A DNA stretch of 25,123 nucleotides from Candidatus Omnitrophota bacterium (GTDB taxonomy: Bacteria; Omnitrophota; Gorgyraeia; Velamenicoccales; Velamenicoccaceae). The position numbers and the translations under genes are program-made. Shown here one piece after another: positions 1 through 9,100 of the stretch (position 1 is its first letter; every line of letters starts with the position of its first letter). The notes under the pieces were generated by a model. That model saw nothing but the letters and a program-made list of their open reading frames with translations, did no database searches and had not been told where the DNA came from. Where the stretch lies: the NCBI GenBank assembly GCA_003451585.1, contig DMEU01000019.1, positions 1-25,123 on the forward strand, in the 5' to 3' direction.

Positions 1-56
1 GATTCCCTGATGCCCTCCTCGTCGTCACATATTAAAATCTTTTTCTTTTCAGTCAC
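1..56 (-). CDS. Response regulator, N-terminal fragment cut by the window edge
   Basis: Only the first 18 codons plus two bases are present, reading leftwards from a GTG start at 56. The translation is MTEKKKILICDDEEGIRE and then runs off the window. The hydrophobic strand ILIC followed by the acidic DDEE cluster is the usual beginning of a CheY-type receiver domain, where the acidic pair binds magnesium. An AAAAGGAG Shine-Dalgarno sequence (64-71) lies 7 nt before the GTG, which decides the start. The gene begins 34 nt after the stop of the XRE-cupin gene and has no visible promoter of its own, so the two are probably co-transcribed. The output domain cannot be seen, so DNA binding or enzymatic output is unknown. 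Confidence 0.75.
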   Translation of the reverse strand, partial: MTEKKKILICDDEEGIRE

Positions 57-90
57 AGTGGATCTCCTTTTAGATATTTTAGTTTTGTTT

Positions 91-648
91 TTATAGGGCT
101 ACGGGGCTAACGACCGTGATAAGTTTAGCCGTTTTTGAGCCGATGTTTTTGACAGCGTGAGGGAAGGAGGCGTCAAAGTAAACGCTGCAGTTCCTTTTTA
201 AGATATTTTTTTTATCCGCGATCGTCAATTCCACGTCGCCTTCGAGGCAGTAAATGAATTTATCGGTCCCAGGCGCGTTTTCTTCTTTGGGCGTGCCTTT
301 GTCCGGTTCGATGATCAAAAGCTGGGGGAGCATTTTCTTTTTGCCGGTCTGCTTGCTTAAGATGATAGAGGAGACCTTCTCATCATAGTTAAAGACTTCA
401 GCTTCTTTGATGCTTTTTTCATCAAAAGCCACGACTTTTTCATCAACGCTCTCTAAGCCCTTATAAAGTTCTCCTAAATTGACCTGCAGCGCCTCGCAGA
501 TCTTCAAATGCGTATTCAGGTTGCCGGCTGTCACGCCGTTCTCGATGCGCGAGAGCGTGGCTTTGGCAACCCCGGATAATTCAGCCAATTTATCCAGCGT
601 CAGGTCTTTTTCTTTCCTTAACAGCTTCAGCTTTTCGCCAAGTTTCAT
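91..648 (-). CDS. XRE-family transcriptional regulator with C-terminal cupin domain
   Basis: This 185-residue protein has an N-terminal helix-turn-helix of the XRE/Cro-CI type (residues about 3-60, with the conserved run GVAKATLSRIENG as recognition helix and loop). A small-barrel cupin_2-like sensor domain follows (about residues 105-183, including the turn FIYCLEGDVELTI and the motif FPHAVKN). Such proteins are one-component regulators whose cupin senses a small ligand; the ligand here is unknown. The start is supported by an AAGGAG ribosome site just upstream of the ATG. A minus-strand promoter and a palindrome lie directly upstream, so self-regulation is likely. The same palindrome recurs at the toxin operon and elsewhere in the window. 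It is followed by the response regulator fragment in the same direction. Confidence 0.88.
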   Translation of the reverse strand: MKLGEKLKLLRKEKDLTLDKLAELSGVAKATLSRIENGVTAGNLNTHLKICEALQVNLGELYKGLESVDEKVVAFDEKSIKEAEVFNYDEKVSSIILSKQTGKKKMLPQLLIIEPDKGTPKEENAPGTDKFIYCLEGDVELTIADKKNILKRNCSVYFDASFPHAVKNIGSKTAKLITVVSPVAL

Positions 649-666
649 ATTTTTCTCCTTGAATTA

Positions 667-695
667 AATTTAACACAGAGCAATTTTTTTGTCAA
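667..695 (-). promoter_or_regulatory. Promoter of the XRE-cupin gene
   Basis: On the minus strand a perfect -35 box TTGACA (690-695) is followed after 17 nt by TAAATT (667-672), which matches 4 of 6 positions of the consensus -10. The -10 box lies about 18 nt upstream of the start codon at 648, leaving room for a short leader with the AAGGAG site. Seen directly in the sequence; activity is inferred. Confidence 0.6.
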
Positions 696-700
696 CTAAA

Positions 701-718
701 AGTTTCATAAATGAAACT
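701..718. promoter_or_regulatory. Palindromic operator-like site upstream of the XRE-cupin promoter
   Basis: AGTTTCATAAATGAAACT has 8-nt arms that are perfect reverse complements around a central AA. It ends 5 bp upstream of the -35 box of the minus-strand promoter, a position typical of an activator or an autoregulatory site. The core TTTCAT-AA-ATGAAA matches three other palindromes in the window (794-813, 12534-12553, 24791-24810). Assignment to the XRE-cupin protein is inference from location and recurrence. Confidence 0.55.
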
Positions 719-788
719 AAATGTCTAAAAAATGATAATTTTTTAAAAATTTTTGCTTTTTTAACACGCTATACACCAAGCAGATACA

Positions 789-841
789 ATCATTTGTTCC
801 ATTAATGGAAAATAAATCTTGACAAAACTGGAACAAATGAT
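789..841. promoter_or_regulatory. Compound operator region of the toxin operon
   Basis: Two signals overlap here. The 14-bp perfect palindrome TTCCATTAATGGAA (797-810) lies 8 bp upstream of the -35 box. In addition, ATCATTTGTTCC (789-800) is repeated in inverted orientation as GGAACAAATGAT (830-841), inside the promoter spacer. A further GGAACAA occurs at 861-867, just after the -10. Bound dimers could bridge the -35 region. The palindrome belongs to the same family as the site before the XRE-cupin gene. Confidence 0.55.
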
Positions 842-846
842 ATACT
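819..846 (+). promoter_or_regulatory. Promoter of the SpvB/Rhs toxin operon
   Basis: A perfect TTGACA (819-824) is separated by 16 nt from TATACT (841-846), a near-consensus sigma-70 promoter. The -10 ends 28 nt before the ATG at 875, and an AAGGA ribosome site (866-870) precedes that ATG. The closest downstream genes (875-9740) are nearly contiguous, so this probably drives the whole toxin operon. Confidence 0.75.
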
Positions 847-874
847 TTTTTTACAATTTTGGAACAAGGAAAAA

Positions 875-2326
875 ATGGACGCAAGAGACTTTAAAGAAAT
901 ATTAGCGGAAAAACTTCTGAAGCGCGGTATGCCGCGCCATTGCGGTGTGTGCAAGAGTTTCGTCAGATGCTCTAATGATAATCTTGAAAATACCTGCGTA
1001 TGGCTTAAGAAAGGTAGGAAGATCCTTTCAAGTTTTAAGCTTGTGTTTGTCTTGAGTATCATTTTAACAGTGTTTTGCGGCCATGTTTTTGCGCAAAGTG
1101 TAAGCGCAGTAATAGGGCCCGATGGAGGTGAGATCGTATCCTCTGATGGAAAGGTTAGATTAACCATTCCTGAAGGTGCTTTGAGCCAAGAAAAAACTAT
1201 AGAGGTCCTGCAGGTTAGCAACGAGTCCCTTTCTGATGCCGCGCCTGCAGGCGCTTCGCTTTTAAGCGTAGTCGAATGCCGGCCGAATGGGTTGGCGTTC
1301 AATAAGCCTGTTTTGCTTACCTATTTGCTTGCCCAGGCGGAGATACCCGGGACATCAGTTGAGTTAGGACTGTATGATAGCGGCAATGATGAAATACTGC
1401 CAACAGGGCAGGTGTCCACTGTTTCTGCTGATGGTTATACCGTAGTCTTTTCTCTGGAACATTTTTCAACGTATGCTGCATTAAAGAATCTGACGCCTCA
1501 GGGCGCGCCTATAGGCGGGGGCGTTAAGATCCCCCTGCCCGATATGTTCACAGGCGCGTTTGGCCATTCTGTGCCTATATCTGTTTCTCCGGGGCGAAAA
1601 GGCGTGCAACCAGCTTTGGCGCTTTCATACCGTTCGGGTAACTCAAATTCTTGGGTTGGGCAGGGTTTTAGTTTAAATCCGGGCTTCATAGTGCGTTCCA
1701 CTCGCTTAGGCCCGCCATCTTATGATGACACAAAAGACGCGTTTTACTTTATTACGGACGCGGGCACAACGGAATTGGTCCGTCTGGTGGATAACCTTTA
1801 TCAGGCAAAAATAGAGTCTTCGTTCACAAAGTTCTATAAGGAGGCCGATGATTCGTGGCGGGCCGTAGGAAAAGACGGTTCTGTGCTGTATTTCGGCCAA
1901 TTGCCGGACGCGAAAGAAACCGGCACGGCCGGGACATTCGCCTGGTATTTGACCAAGGTTGTGGATACCAATGGCAATTATGTCTTGTATTCTTATACAA
2001 AAGACCGAGCGAAGGCGTATTTGAGTTTAATAGAGTATACCGGCAACGAGATGGGGGTGTCCCCGACGAATACCGTTGAGTTTGTTTTGGAATCCCGCCA
2101 GGACATATTTTCAAGTTATATAAGCACATCAAAGATAGTTACCGCTAAACGGCTCAAAGAAATTATTACAAAAGTAAACAATGGGCCGGTTTGGAAATAT
2201 GTTTTGGAATACGCGTACGGCTCGGATACCGGCCGTTCGCTTTTAACAGGCATAACCCAATATTCAAGCGACGATAAAAATTTGCCCGCGCAACGGTTCA
2301 CTTATCAAAAGCCTAATGATCAATAG
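875..2326 (+). CDS. Secreted ZU5-SpvB N-terminal protein, first part of a split TcB/Rhs-type toxin
   Basis: This 483-residue protein opens with about 50 residues containing four cysteines (23, 26, 32, 41), then a hydrophobic export segment (about 56-69) with a likely cleavage site after VFA at 73. A ZU5-like domain follows (about 79-165, motif GPDGGEIVSSDGKVRLTIP). A SpvB N-terminal domain fills residues about 217-483 (IPLPDMFTGAFGHSVPISV, then PALALSYRSGNSNSWVGQGF). In TcB-type toxins and Salmonella SpvB this domain is part of the shell that encloses the toxic end. Here the chain stops where FG-GAP repeats would normally follow; those are found in the protein starting at 3160. The near-consensus promoter and ribosome site right before 875 support the long start, so the cysteine extension before the signal peptide appears real. 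Confidence 0.85.
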   Translation: MDARDFKEILAEKLLKRGMPRHCGVCKSFVRCSNDNLENTCVWLKKGRKILSSFKLVFVLSIILTVFCGHVFAQSVSAVIGPDGGEIVSSDGKVRLTIPEGALSQEKTIEVLQVSNESLSDAAPAGASLLSVVECRPNGLAFNKPVLLTYLLAQAEIPGTSVELGLYDSGNDEILPTGQVSTVSADGYTVVFSLEHFSTYAALKNLTPQGAPIGGGVKIPLPDMFTGAFGHSVPISVSPGRKGVQPALALSYRSGNSNSWVGQGFSLNPGFIVRSTRLGPPSYDDTKDAFYFITDAGTTELVRLVDNLYQAKIESSFTKFYKEADDSWRAVGKDGSVLYFGQLPDAKETGTAGTFAWYLTKVVDTNGNYVLYSYTKDRAKAYLSLIEYTGNEMGVSPTNTVEFVLESRQDIFSSYISTSKIVTAKRLKEIITKVNNGPVWKYVLEYAYGSDTGRSLLTGITQYSSDDKNLPAQRFTYQKPNDQ

Positions 2327-2337
2327 GAGGGATGAAA

Positions 2338-3147
2338 ATGGGGATCTATAAAAAGTTTTTTTGTGCAGTATTTATTCTGTTCTTTGTTTCAACCGCTTTT
2401 GCCGCCGTCCCGCGCCTGATCAATTACCAGGGCCGGCTGACGGATGCAAGCGGCAACCCCTTGACCGGGTCTTATAATATTACATTCAGGATATATGATG
2501 CCGAGACAGCCGGGAGTCTCTTATGGGAAGAGACGCAGACAGGTGTTGTGATCGATAAGGGCCTTTTCGGCGTCCTTTTGGGTTCCGTGGCCTCCCTGAA
2601 CATACCTTTCGACAAAGCCTACTTTCTGGAGATCAAAGTCGGCGCGGAAGTCATGAGCCCAAGACAGCGGATAACGAGCTCGGGATACGCTATAAGGGCG
2701 GAAGTGGCTGAAACTGTAAGCGGCATTGATCCCGGAATGGTAGGGACAAAGACTGTTGATGAAACAGGTTTAAGTGATGGGATGGTAACTTATTACGATA
2801 ACGCAAGCGGAAAAGTAAAATATAAAACAGTTCCAAAAACTACGTTAGGTTCTTGGGATGCCACAAAAACTAAGAATACAGTGTATCAGGCGGCGACAGA
2901 TGGGTTTGTTGTCGCATATGGACCCGTAAATAACAATAAAGGATATGGAGATAATCCTTGGCTTCATGGACTTACGGACGGAAACAATCCGCCTGTCACA
3001 AAGAGGGCAAGTTGTGATTTTCTTGGAGGATGGGGAACAGATAATAATACAATAATGACGTTTACAATGCCAGTGAGAAAAGGTGATTACTGGAAAGTTA
3101 CTACTGTAGGGAATGCTACAGTTTATTGGATTTCTTTAGGTAATTGA
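2338..3147 (+). CDS. Secreted tail-fibre-like protein with variable C-terminal tip
   Basis: The likely start is the ATG at 2338, since the AGGAGG site (2325-2330) is 7 nt away; the ATG at 2332 is too close. A signal peptide (about residues 1-22, ending STAFA) precedes a conserved extracellular module (about 23-120, starting PRLINYQGRLTDASGNPL and containing WEETQTGVVIDKGLFGVLLG). This module is known from many secreted or phage-tail-like proteins of environmental bacteria. The last 120 residues differ in style and are more AT-rich. They end in an aromatic, glycine-rich domain (WLHGLTDG, GDYWKVTTVG) that resembles receptor-binding tips of pilus or tail-fibre proteins. The gene overlaps its upstream neighbour's stop with its ribosome site and precedes the large Rhs gene by 12 nt. 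A role in adhesion or target recognition is inference. Confidence 0.65.
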   Translation: MGIYKKFFCAVFILFFVSTAFAAVPRLINYQGRLTDASGNPLTGSYNITFRIYDAETAGSLLWEETQTGVVIDKGLFGVLLGSVASLNIPFDKAYFLEIKVGAEVMSPRQRITSSGYAIRAEVAETVSGIDPGMVGTKTVDETGLSDGMVTYYDNASGKVKYKTVPKTTLGSWDATKTKNTVYQAATDGFVVAYGPVNNNKGYGDNPWLHGLTDGNNPPVTKRASCDFLGGWGTDNNTIMTFTMPVRKGDYWKVTTVGNATVYWISLGN

Positions 3148-3159
3148 TACATTTTAGAA

Positions 3160-6100
3160 ATGTTTAGAAAAATATTTTCATATATTTTAATAACAACGCA
3201 TATTGCAACCTTTGGTTTTGTGCGTGACGCTTTTGCGTTTCAGGCGCAGAGTGCGGGTTTTGCTTTGACTGCAGGCGCTTTGACGCAGGGTGGAGGGCGG
3301 CAGGCAGGAGCGAGTTTGCGTTTGTGGCAGGGGGCTATCGCCGAGCCTGTTGCTGCCAGGTCGCAGAGCACAAGTTATAGCCTGGAATCAGGATTTATTC
3401 CCACGATAAAATCAAATCCTCCTGTTCAGTCTCAAATCATACCTAACCAATCCTGGCTTGAGAACGAAGCGATGGCAGGAGTATTTGATCTTGACGATTA
3501 TTTTTCAAGCCCGGATGGCTTGACGCTTATTTATTCGGCCAGCGGAAATACGAATATCAGCGCATTGATTGATCCTGTTACTCATGCGGTTAGTTTTTCG
3601 CAGGCTCAGGCATGGTTCGGCACTGAAAAGATCAGGTTCACGGCGACTGATACTGAACATAATTCTGTTATCAGTAATGAGGTTACCCTGCAGGTAGAGG
3701 GTGTGGATAATCCGCCGGTACTTACATATATCCCGGATATTTCTATTAATGAAAACGAACTTGTGACGATCGCGCCAAGCGCTGCAGATGCCGATGGCGA
3801 TGTTGTTACATATTCCTTCGCGGCGCCTCTGGACGCGCAAGGCGCCTGGCAGACAAATTATAACGACGCTGGCCTTTACAGCGTTAATGTAACTGCTACG
3901 GATGCGACGGGTTTATCGGCATCGCAAGTGGTGCATATTAATGTCGTGAATGTAAACAGGCCGCCTGTATTAAGCCCAATAGCCGATATCACGGCTAATG
4001 AGGGCGAACTTGTAACTATCGCATCTGTTGGCACCGATGCCGATAATGACCCTGTAACTTTTTATTATCCTGCTCCGTTCGATACGGCTGGCAAGTGGCT
4101 GACAGGATACAATGATGCCGGGACCCATCAGGTGACGGTAATCGCGTCTGACGGGATCGATACAGTGTCGCAAAATGTCAATGTCATAGTCAATAATACG
4201 AATAGGGCGCCTGAAGCTACGCTGGCTATTAGCAAATATACGGCTGATCCAAATGAATCCTTGAATATTACGCTTTCCGGCAACGATGCGGACAATGACG
4301 AGATGAGCTATTCCATCAAGAAAGATGGCCAGATCATCGCAACAGGCGCCCTCGCCGGAAGCGTGAATGTCGCGGTTTCTTTTTCAACGATAGGCGACCA
4401 TACCATTACGGCAACAGTAATGGATACCGGAGGGCTTGTAGCTGTACAAACAGCCGGCATCGATATCGTGGATCCTAATGTGAACAATAAGGTCATATAT
4501 CCTGTGATGGGGGATTTTAACGGCGATACGTTGATGGACCTTGGTTTGTATAAGAGCGACACAGGCCTTTGGGAAGTCGCGATCTCGCAGGCAGGGACAT
4601 TCACGAACGCAGTTGATTGGCTGATAAATTTTGGCACAGGAGGGACCTGGTTGCCTGTAGGCGGCGATTTTAACGGAGACGGCCGCACGGATGTCGGTAT
4701 TTATAACAGCGCGTCGGGAGAGTTTAAACCGGCGCTGTCAACCGGCTCCGGGTTCACCGTGCAGGGAACATGGCTGACGTTTGCCGGGGCGTCTGCATCA
4801 TGGCAGATATTTACAGGGAATTATAATGCGGATAAATATACGGATCTCGGCTTTTATAACAAAGATACGGGAGAGGTCAGGGTCGCGCTTGGCACAGGCA
4901 CTGGTTTTAGCCCTGTTGCGACGTGGGCAAATGGAGCCGGCAGCAGTTATGCGGCAATGGGCGGAGATTTTAACGCGGACGGCTTGACAGATCTGTGTTT
5001 ATTTAAGAAAACAGCAGGGGAGTTTAAAGTTATTTTTTCGAATTCCAAGGCTTTTGTTGATGGGGGAGTGTGGCTCTCGGGGTTTGCTACAGCGCGGGAC
5101 GCGCTCCTCTCTGATTTTAACCACGACGGTTTGACTGACGTTGGGTATTGGGATAATACGAGTTTTGCCTGGAATTATGCTGTTTCAACCGGGTCATCAT
5201 TTATTACAAAAGGCGCGTGGCTTGGCAATTTTGGTGCGTCAACGGATGAATCAGCGACAACAGGCGATTTTAACGGTGACGGCATAACTGACAGGGCATT
5301 GTTTGACAAAGACAGCCAGGGTATCAATCGCTGGAAAGTACAGGTCAACACGCTAAAGCCGTCTGATCTTATGACGGAGATCGATAACGGCATAGGAGGC
5401 AAGACTAAAGTAGTTTACACCTATGCGTCGCGGTTTGATAATCAGTTGCTGCCGTTCCCTGTGTATGTGGCTTCATCCACCGGCCTTATCGATACGTTGC
5501 CGGCTGACCAGCCCGAGGAAACTTATACTCAAAACTTCACATATTCCGGCGGATATTACGATGCCGTGGAGCGTGAGTTTCGTGGTTTTTCCAAAATTAG
5601 AGTCACAGACCCGGTAACAGGGAATTATACGGAAACATATTTTCACCAGGGCAAGCCCGGCCAGGACGGCGCGCTCAAAGGCCAGATCGACAAGGCACTG
5701 GCTTATGACGGCAACAGCCAACAGATCAGCCAAGTCATAAATACCTATGATGTGCGTAAGGCCGGCCCAGCGGATAATGTGTTGGGTTTTCCTGCATTAA
5801 CGCAAGTGGAGACAACAGTTTGGGAGGAGAATGCGCTGCCGGTCACGACCAGGAGCATCGTCACCTACGATAATATCGGCAATGTCATTGAAGCAAAAGA
5901 TGATGGAGATGTATTAAAGGCTGGCGATGAAAAGTCGGCTGCAACCACTTATAGCCCCGCGTATGAAAACGGGCATAACCGCCCCATAGAAGCTGTTTCA
6001 AAAGATAAAGACGCAAATGTGGTCTCCAAAAAATCTTTTGAATACGATTCAAAAGGTAATCTTTCTAAGGAAGAAGTTACTATTTTTGATCCTTTAACTC

Positions 6101-9100
6101 TACTCTCTACGCTATCCGCTATACGCTATACTTATGATTCCTTCGGTAACCTGACTTCGGCAACAGACGCTTTGGGCCGTAGCGTTACCACGGAATACGA
6201 AACTGCCTTTTATGCATATCCTCAGAGTGTCACCAATGCCTTGGGCCACAGCGTTTCCTATGTCTACGACCCGAAATTTGGTATTGTAACAAGCGTTACA
6301 GATTCCAATGGCCAGACCACGACTTCAAGTTTTGATTCTTTCAGCCGCGTTGTCCAAAGCAGGAATGCTAATAACGAAGTTGTTTCAACCCATACGTATC
6401 CTGATTTTAACACCAAGGTAATAGCCAATGCATTAGGCTTGAGCAAGACAGAATACGCGGACGGCCTTGGCCGTAAATACAGGAGTGTTTCGGTTGGGGA
6501 GGATGGGGCGGCCGCTAGAAGTGTTTCGGCTGAGGTTTATTTTAATAACAGGGGGCTGGTTGAAAAGGAATCTATCGCGCATTATATCGATGAAGACCCG
6601 TCACAGATATTATATGTCCGCTACGAATACGACCTGCGCGGTCGCCCCAAAAAGACCATTTCCGACTTCCCCGGAACCTTAAAAGACGCCGAAAGTCAGG
6701 TTAACTACATCAATCCTCTTTATGTTGAAACCATTGATCCCGAGGGCCACAAAAAAGGCACATTAAAAGACGTTTACGGCAACGTGATAGAGGTGACAGA
6801 GTTTACTTCCGGCGGCGTATTCAAAACTAAATACGAATATGATATCCAGAACAACCTGACTAAGACCACGGATTCAAAAGACAATGTAACACAGATCTGG
6901 TACGACTCCATAGGCCGTAAATTGAAAATGGACGACCCGGATATGGGGGTTTGGACATACGAATATGATCTCTTGGGCAATCTTGTAAAACAGGCCGATG
7001 CGAAAAATCAGGTATTGGAATTCCATTATGATGCTTTAAATAGGTTAACTAAAAAAGTGTCATTGTTAGGCGGAGCCGAAGCAATCCTAAGTGAGTATTA
7101 TTATGATGATACGACAAAAGAAAATTGTGTCGGCCGGCTTTCAAAGATTGCAGATCAATCCGGCTCCACTGAATTTTTTTATGATAATTTGGGTCGTGAG
7201 ATCAAGTCCACCAAGGCCGTGGACGGCATACCTTACACAGTTGAGCGTACGTATGACATCCTCGATCGCTTGGTAAACTTGAAATATCCCGATGGCGAGG
7301 ATGTAAATTATTCATATGACCCTAATTCCGGTTTGTTAGAGTCGGTTGTATCATTACGAGGAGCCGCAGGCGACGTAGCAATCCATTATGCCAACGATAT
7401 CGCATATAACGCCCAAGGTCAGATAAGAGATATCCATTATGGCAACGGAACTGAGACAACTTATACCTACGGCCAGGACTTGCGTCTAAGTCGTATCTTG
7501 ACACAAGGCACGGCAATCCTGCAGGACCTCAATTACAGCTTTGACAAGAATGGCAACATCACGACTTTAACGGATAATCTTCGAAGCAACATCCGTACAT
7601 ATGCTTATGATGACCTTGACCGCCTAACCCAGGCAAATAATGTTCCGTCGCCCACAGGCGGCTACGCTAACTTTAATTACCAGTACGACGCCATCGGCAA
7701 TATGACCTATAAGTCTGACACAGGCGTCATGATTTATGGTGTCAACGCTGGGCCGCATGCCGTAACAAACGCCGGTGGCTATAATTATTCCTACGACGCT
7801 AACGGCAATATGACAAGCGGCAAAAATAAAACTTTGGAATATGACGCGGAAAACCGTATAATTAGAGTTAACAATCTTGGCTCCATCACCGATTTCGTCT
7901 ATGACGGCGATGGCGGACGTGTCAAGAAGATCACACCTACAGGCACGACAACCTACATTGGCTCGCTCTTTGAGATAGATTCCTCCAGCGGAAAGGCCAC
8001 CAAGCACATCTTTGCCGGTTCGACAAAAGTAGCCAGTGTGTCATTGCGAGGCAGCGAAGCTGCCGAAGCAATCTTTTATCACAGTGATCATCTTGGAAGC
8101 TCAAGCGTTATCACCGACCAGAACGGCCAGCAAGTCAGCCATTACGAATACACGCCTTACGGCTCTGTGGCACAAGTGGAAGGCAGTGACGTCACCGGCT
8201 ATAAGTTCACTGGCAAAGAGCTAGATAATACGGGGTTGTACTTCTATGGAGCGCGCTACTACGACCCCGAGATCGGCCGCTTCGTCACCGCCGACACCAT
8301 AGTCCAAGCCCCCTACGACCCCCAAAGCCTAAACCGCTACACCTACTGCCGCAACAACCCACTTAATTACGTTGATCCTACAGGACACCTTTGGTGGCTT
8401 GCGGCATTAATTTTTATCGCAAAAGCTGCTGCGGTGATTTCGATAGGTGCCCTTGCAGCAGGTGGTATAGCATATGCTGCGGGCAATAGTAATCTAGCAG
8501 CTACATTTTTTCAGATTTCGACAATTTCGGGATATGTGGCTGCCGCTGCGGGAGTGGCGGGTTTTGTAGGTGCTGCTATGACGGCGGCACGAAATCAAAC
8601 AATCAACGCCAGTTCTTTGATAATGGGTTTTAGCGATGATACGGCAGTTGATTTGGGAACGATCACCGTAACTCCAAATGCTCCGATGGCAATTGGCGCT
8701 GCCTGGGAAGTAACAAAAGACGCAGTCATGGCAGGTGTTACGGGCGCTGTCTCGGCAGCAGGAAGTGCAGTAGCTGCGGTAGCTGGTGCTGTTAACTCAG
8801 CAGCCTACGCAGGTGCCGAATTTGTTGTTAATAAAATAAATAATGGTTTTAATAGGTGTCCGCGCTATGGTAACTGGGGAGGAGAAGATTGGAGCGGTAG
8901 GCAGCAGATTAGAAAAGGAGAAATTGGGTTTGGTTCAGTTCCAGCCGTTAACCAAATGGATGGATATTTTAAACAGCACGATTTTAGTGTCTATAGTGCA
9001 TTAAAAGTTTCATCGCCAACTACTCGAAGAGCGCTTGTATTGCATGCCAATAGAATACTGTATGGTCAACTAAGATCTCTTCCTGAAGATCCGACAAAGT

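Noticed and set aside
802..1302. Long minus-strand open frame opposite the SpvB gene
   Set aside because: Its protein has no recognisable domain, it lacks a proper ribosome site, and it is antisense to a clearly conserved ZU5/SpvB reading frame.
4501..5300. GDFNGDG repeats considered as EF-hand or dockerin modules
   Set aside because: Spacing of about 50-60 residues and the surrounding aromatic strands fit FG-GAP/VCBS propeller blades in a TcB-type protein better than paired EF-hands.
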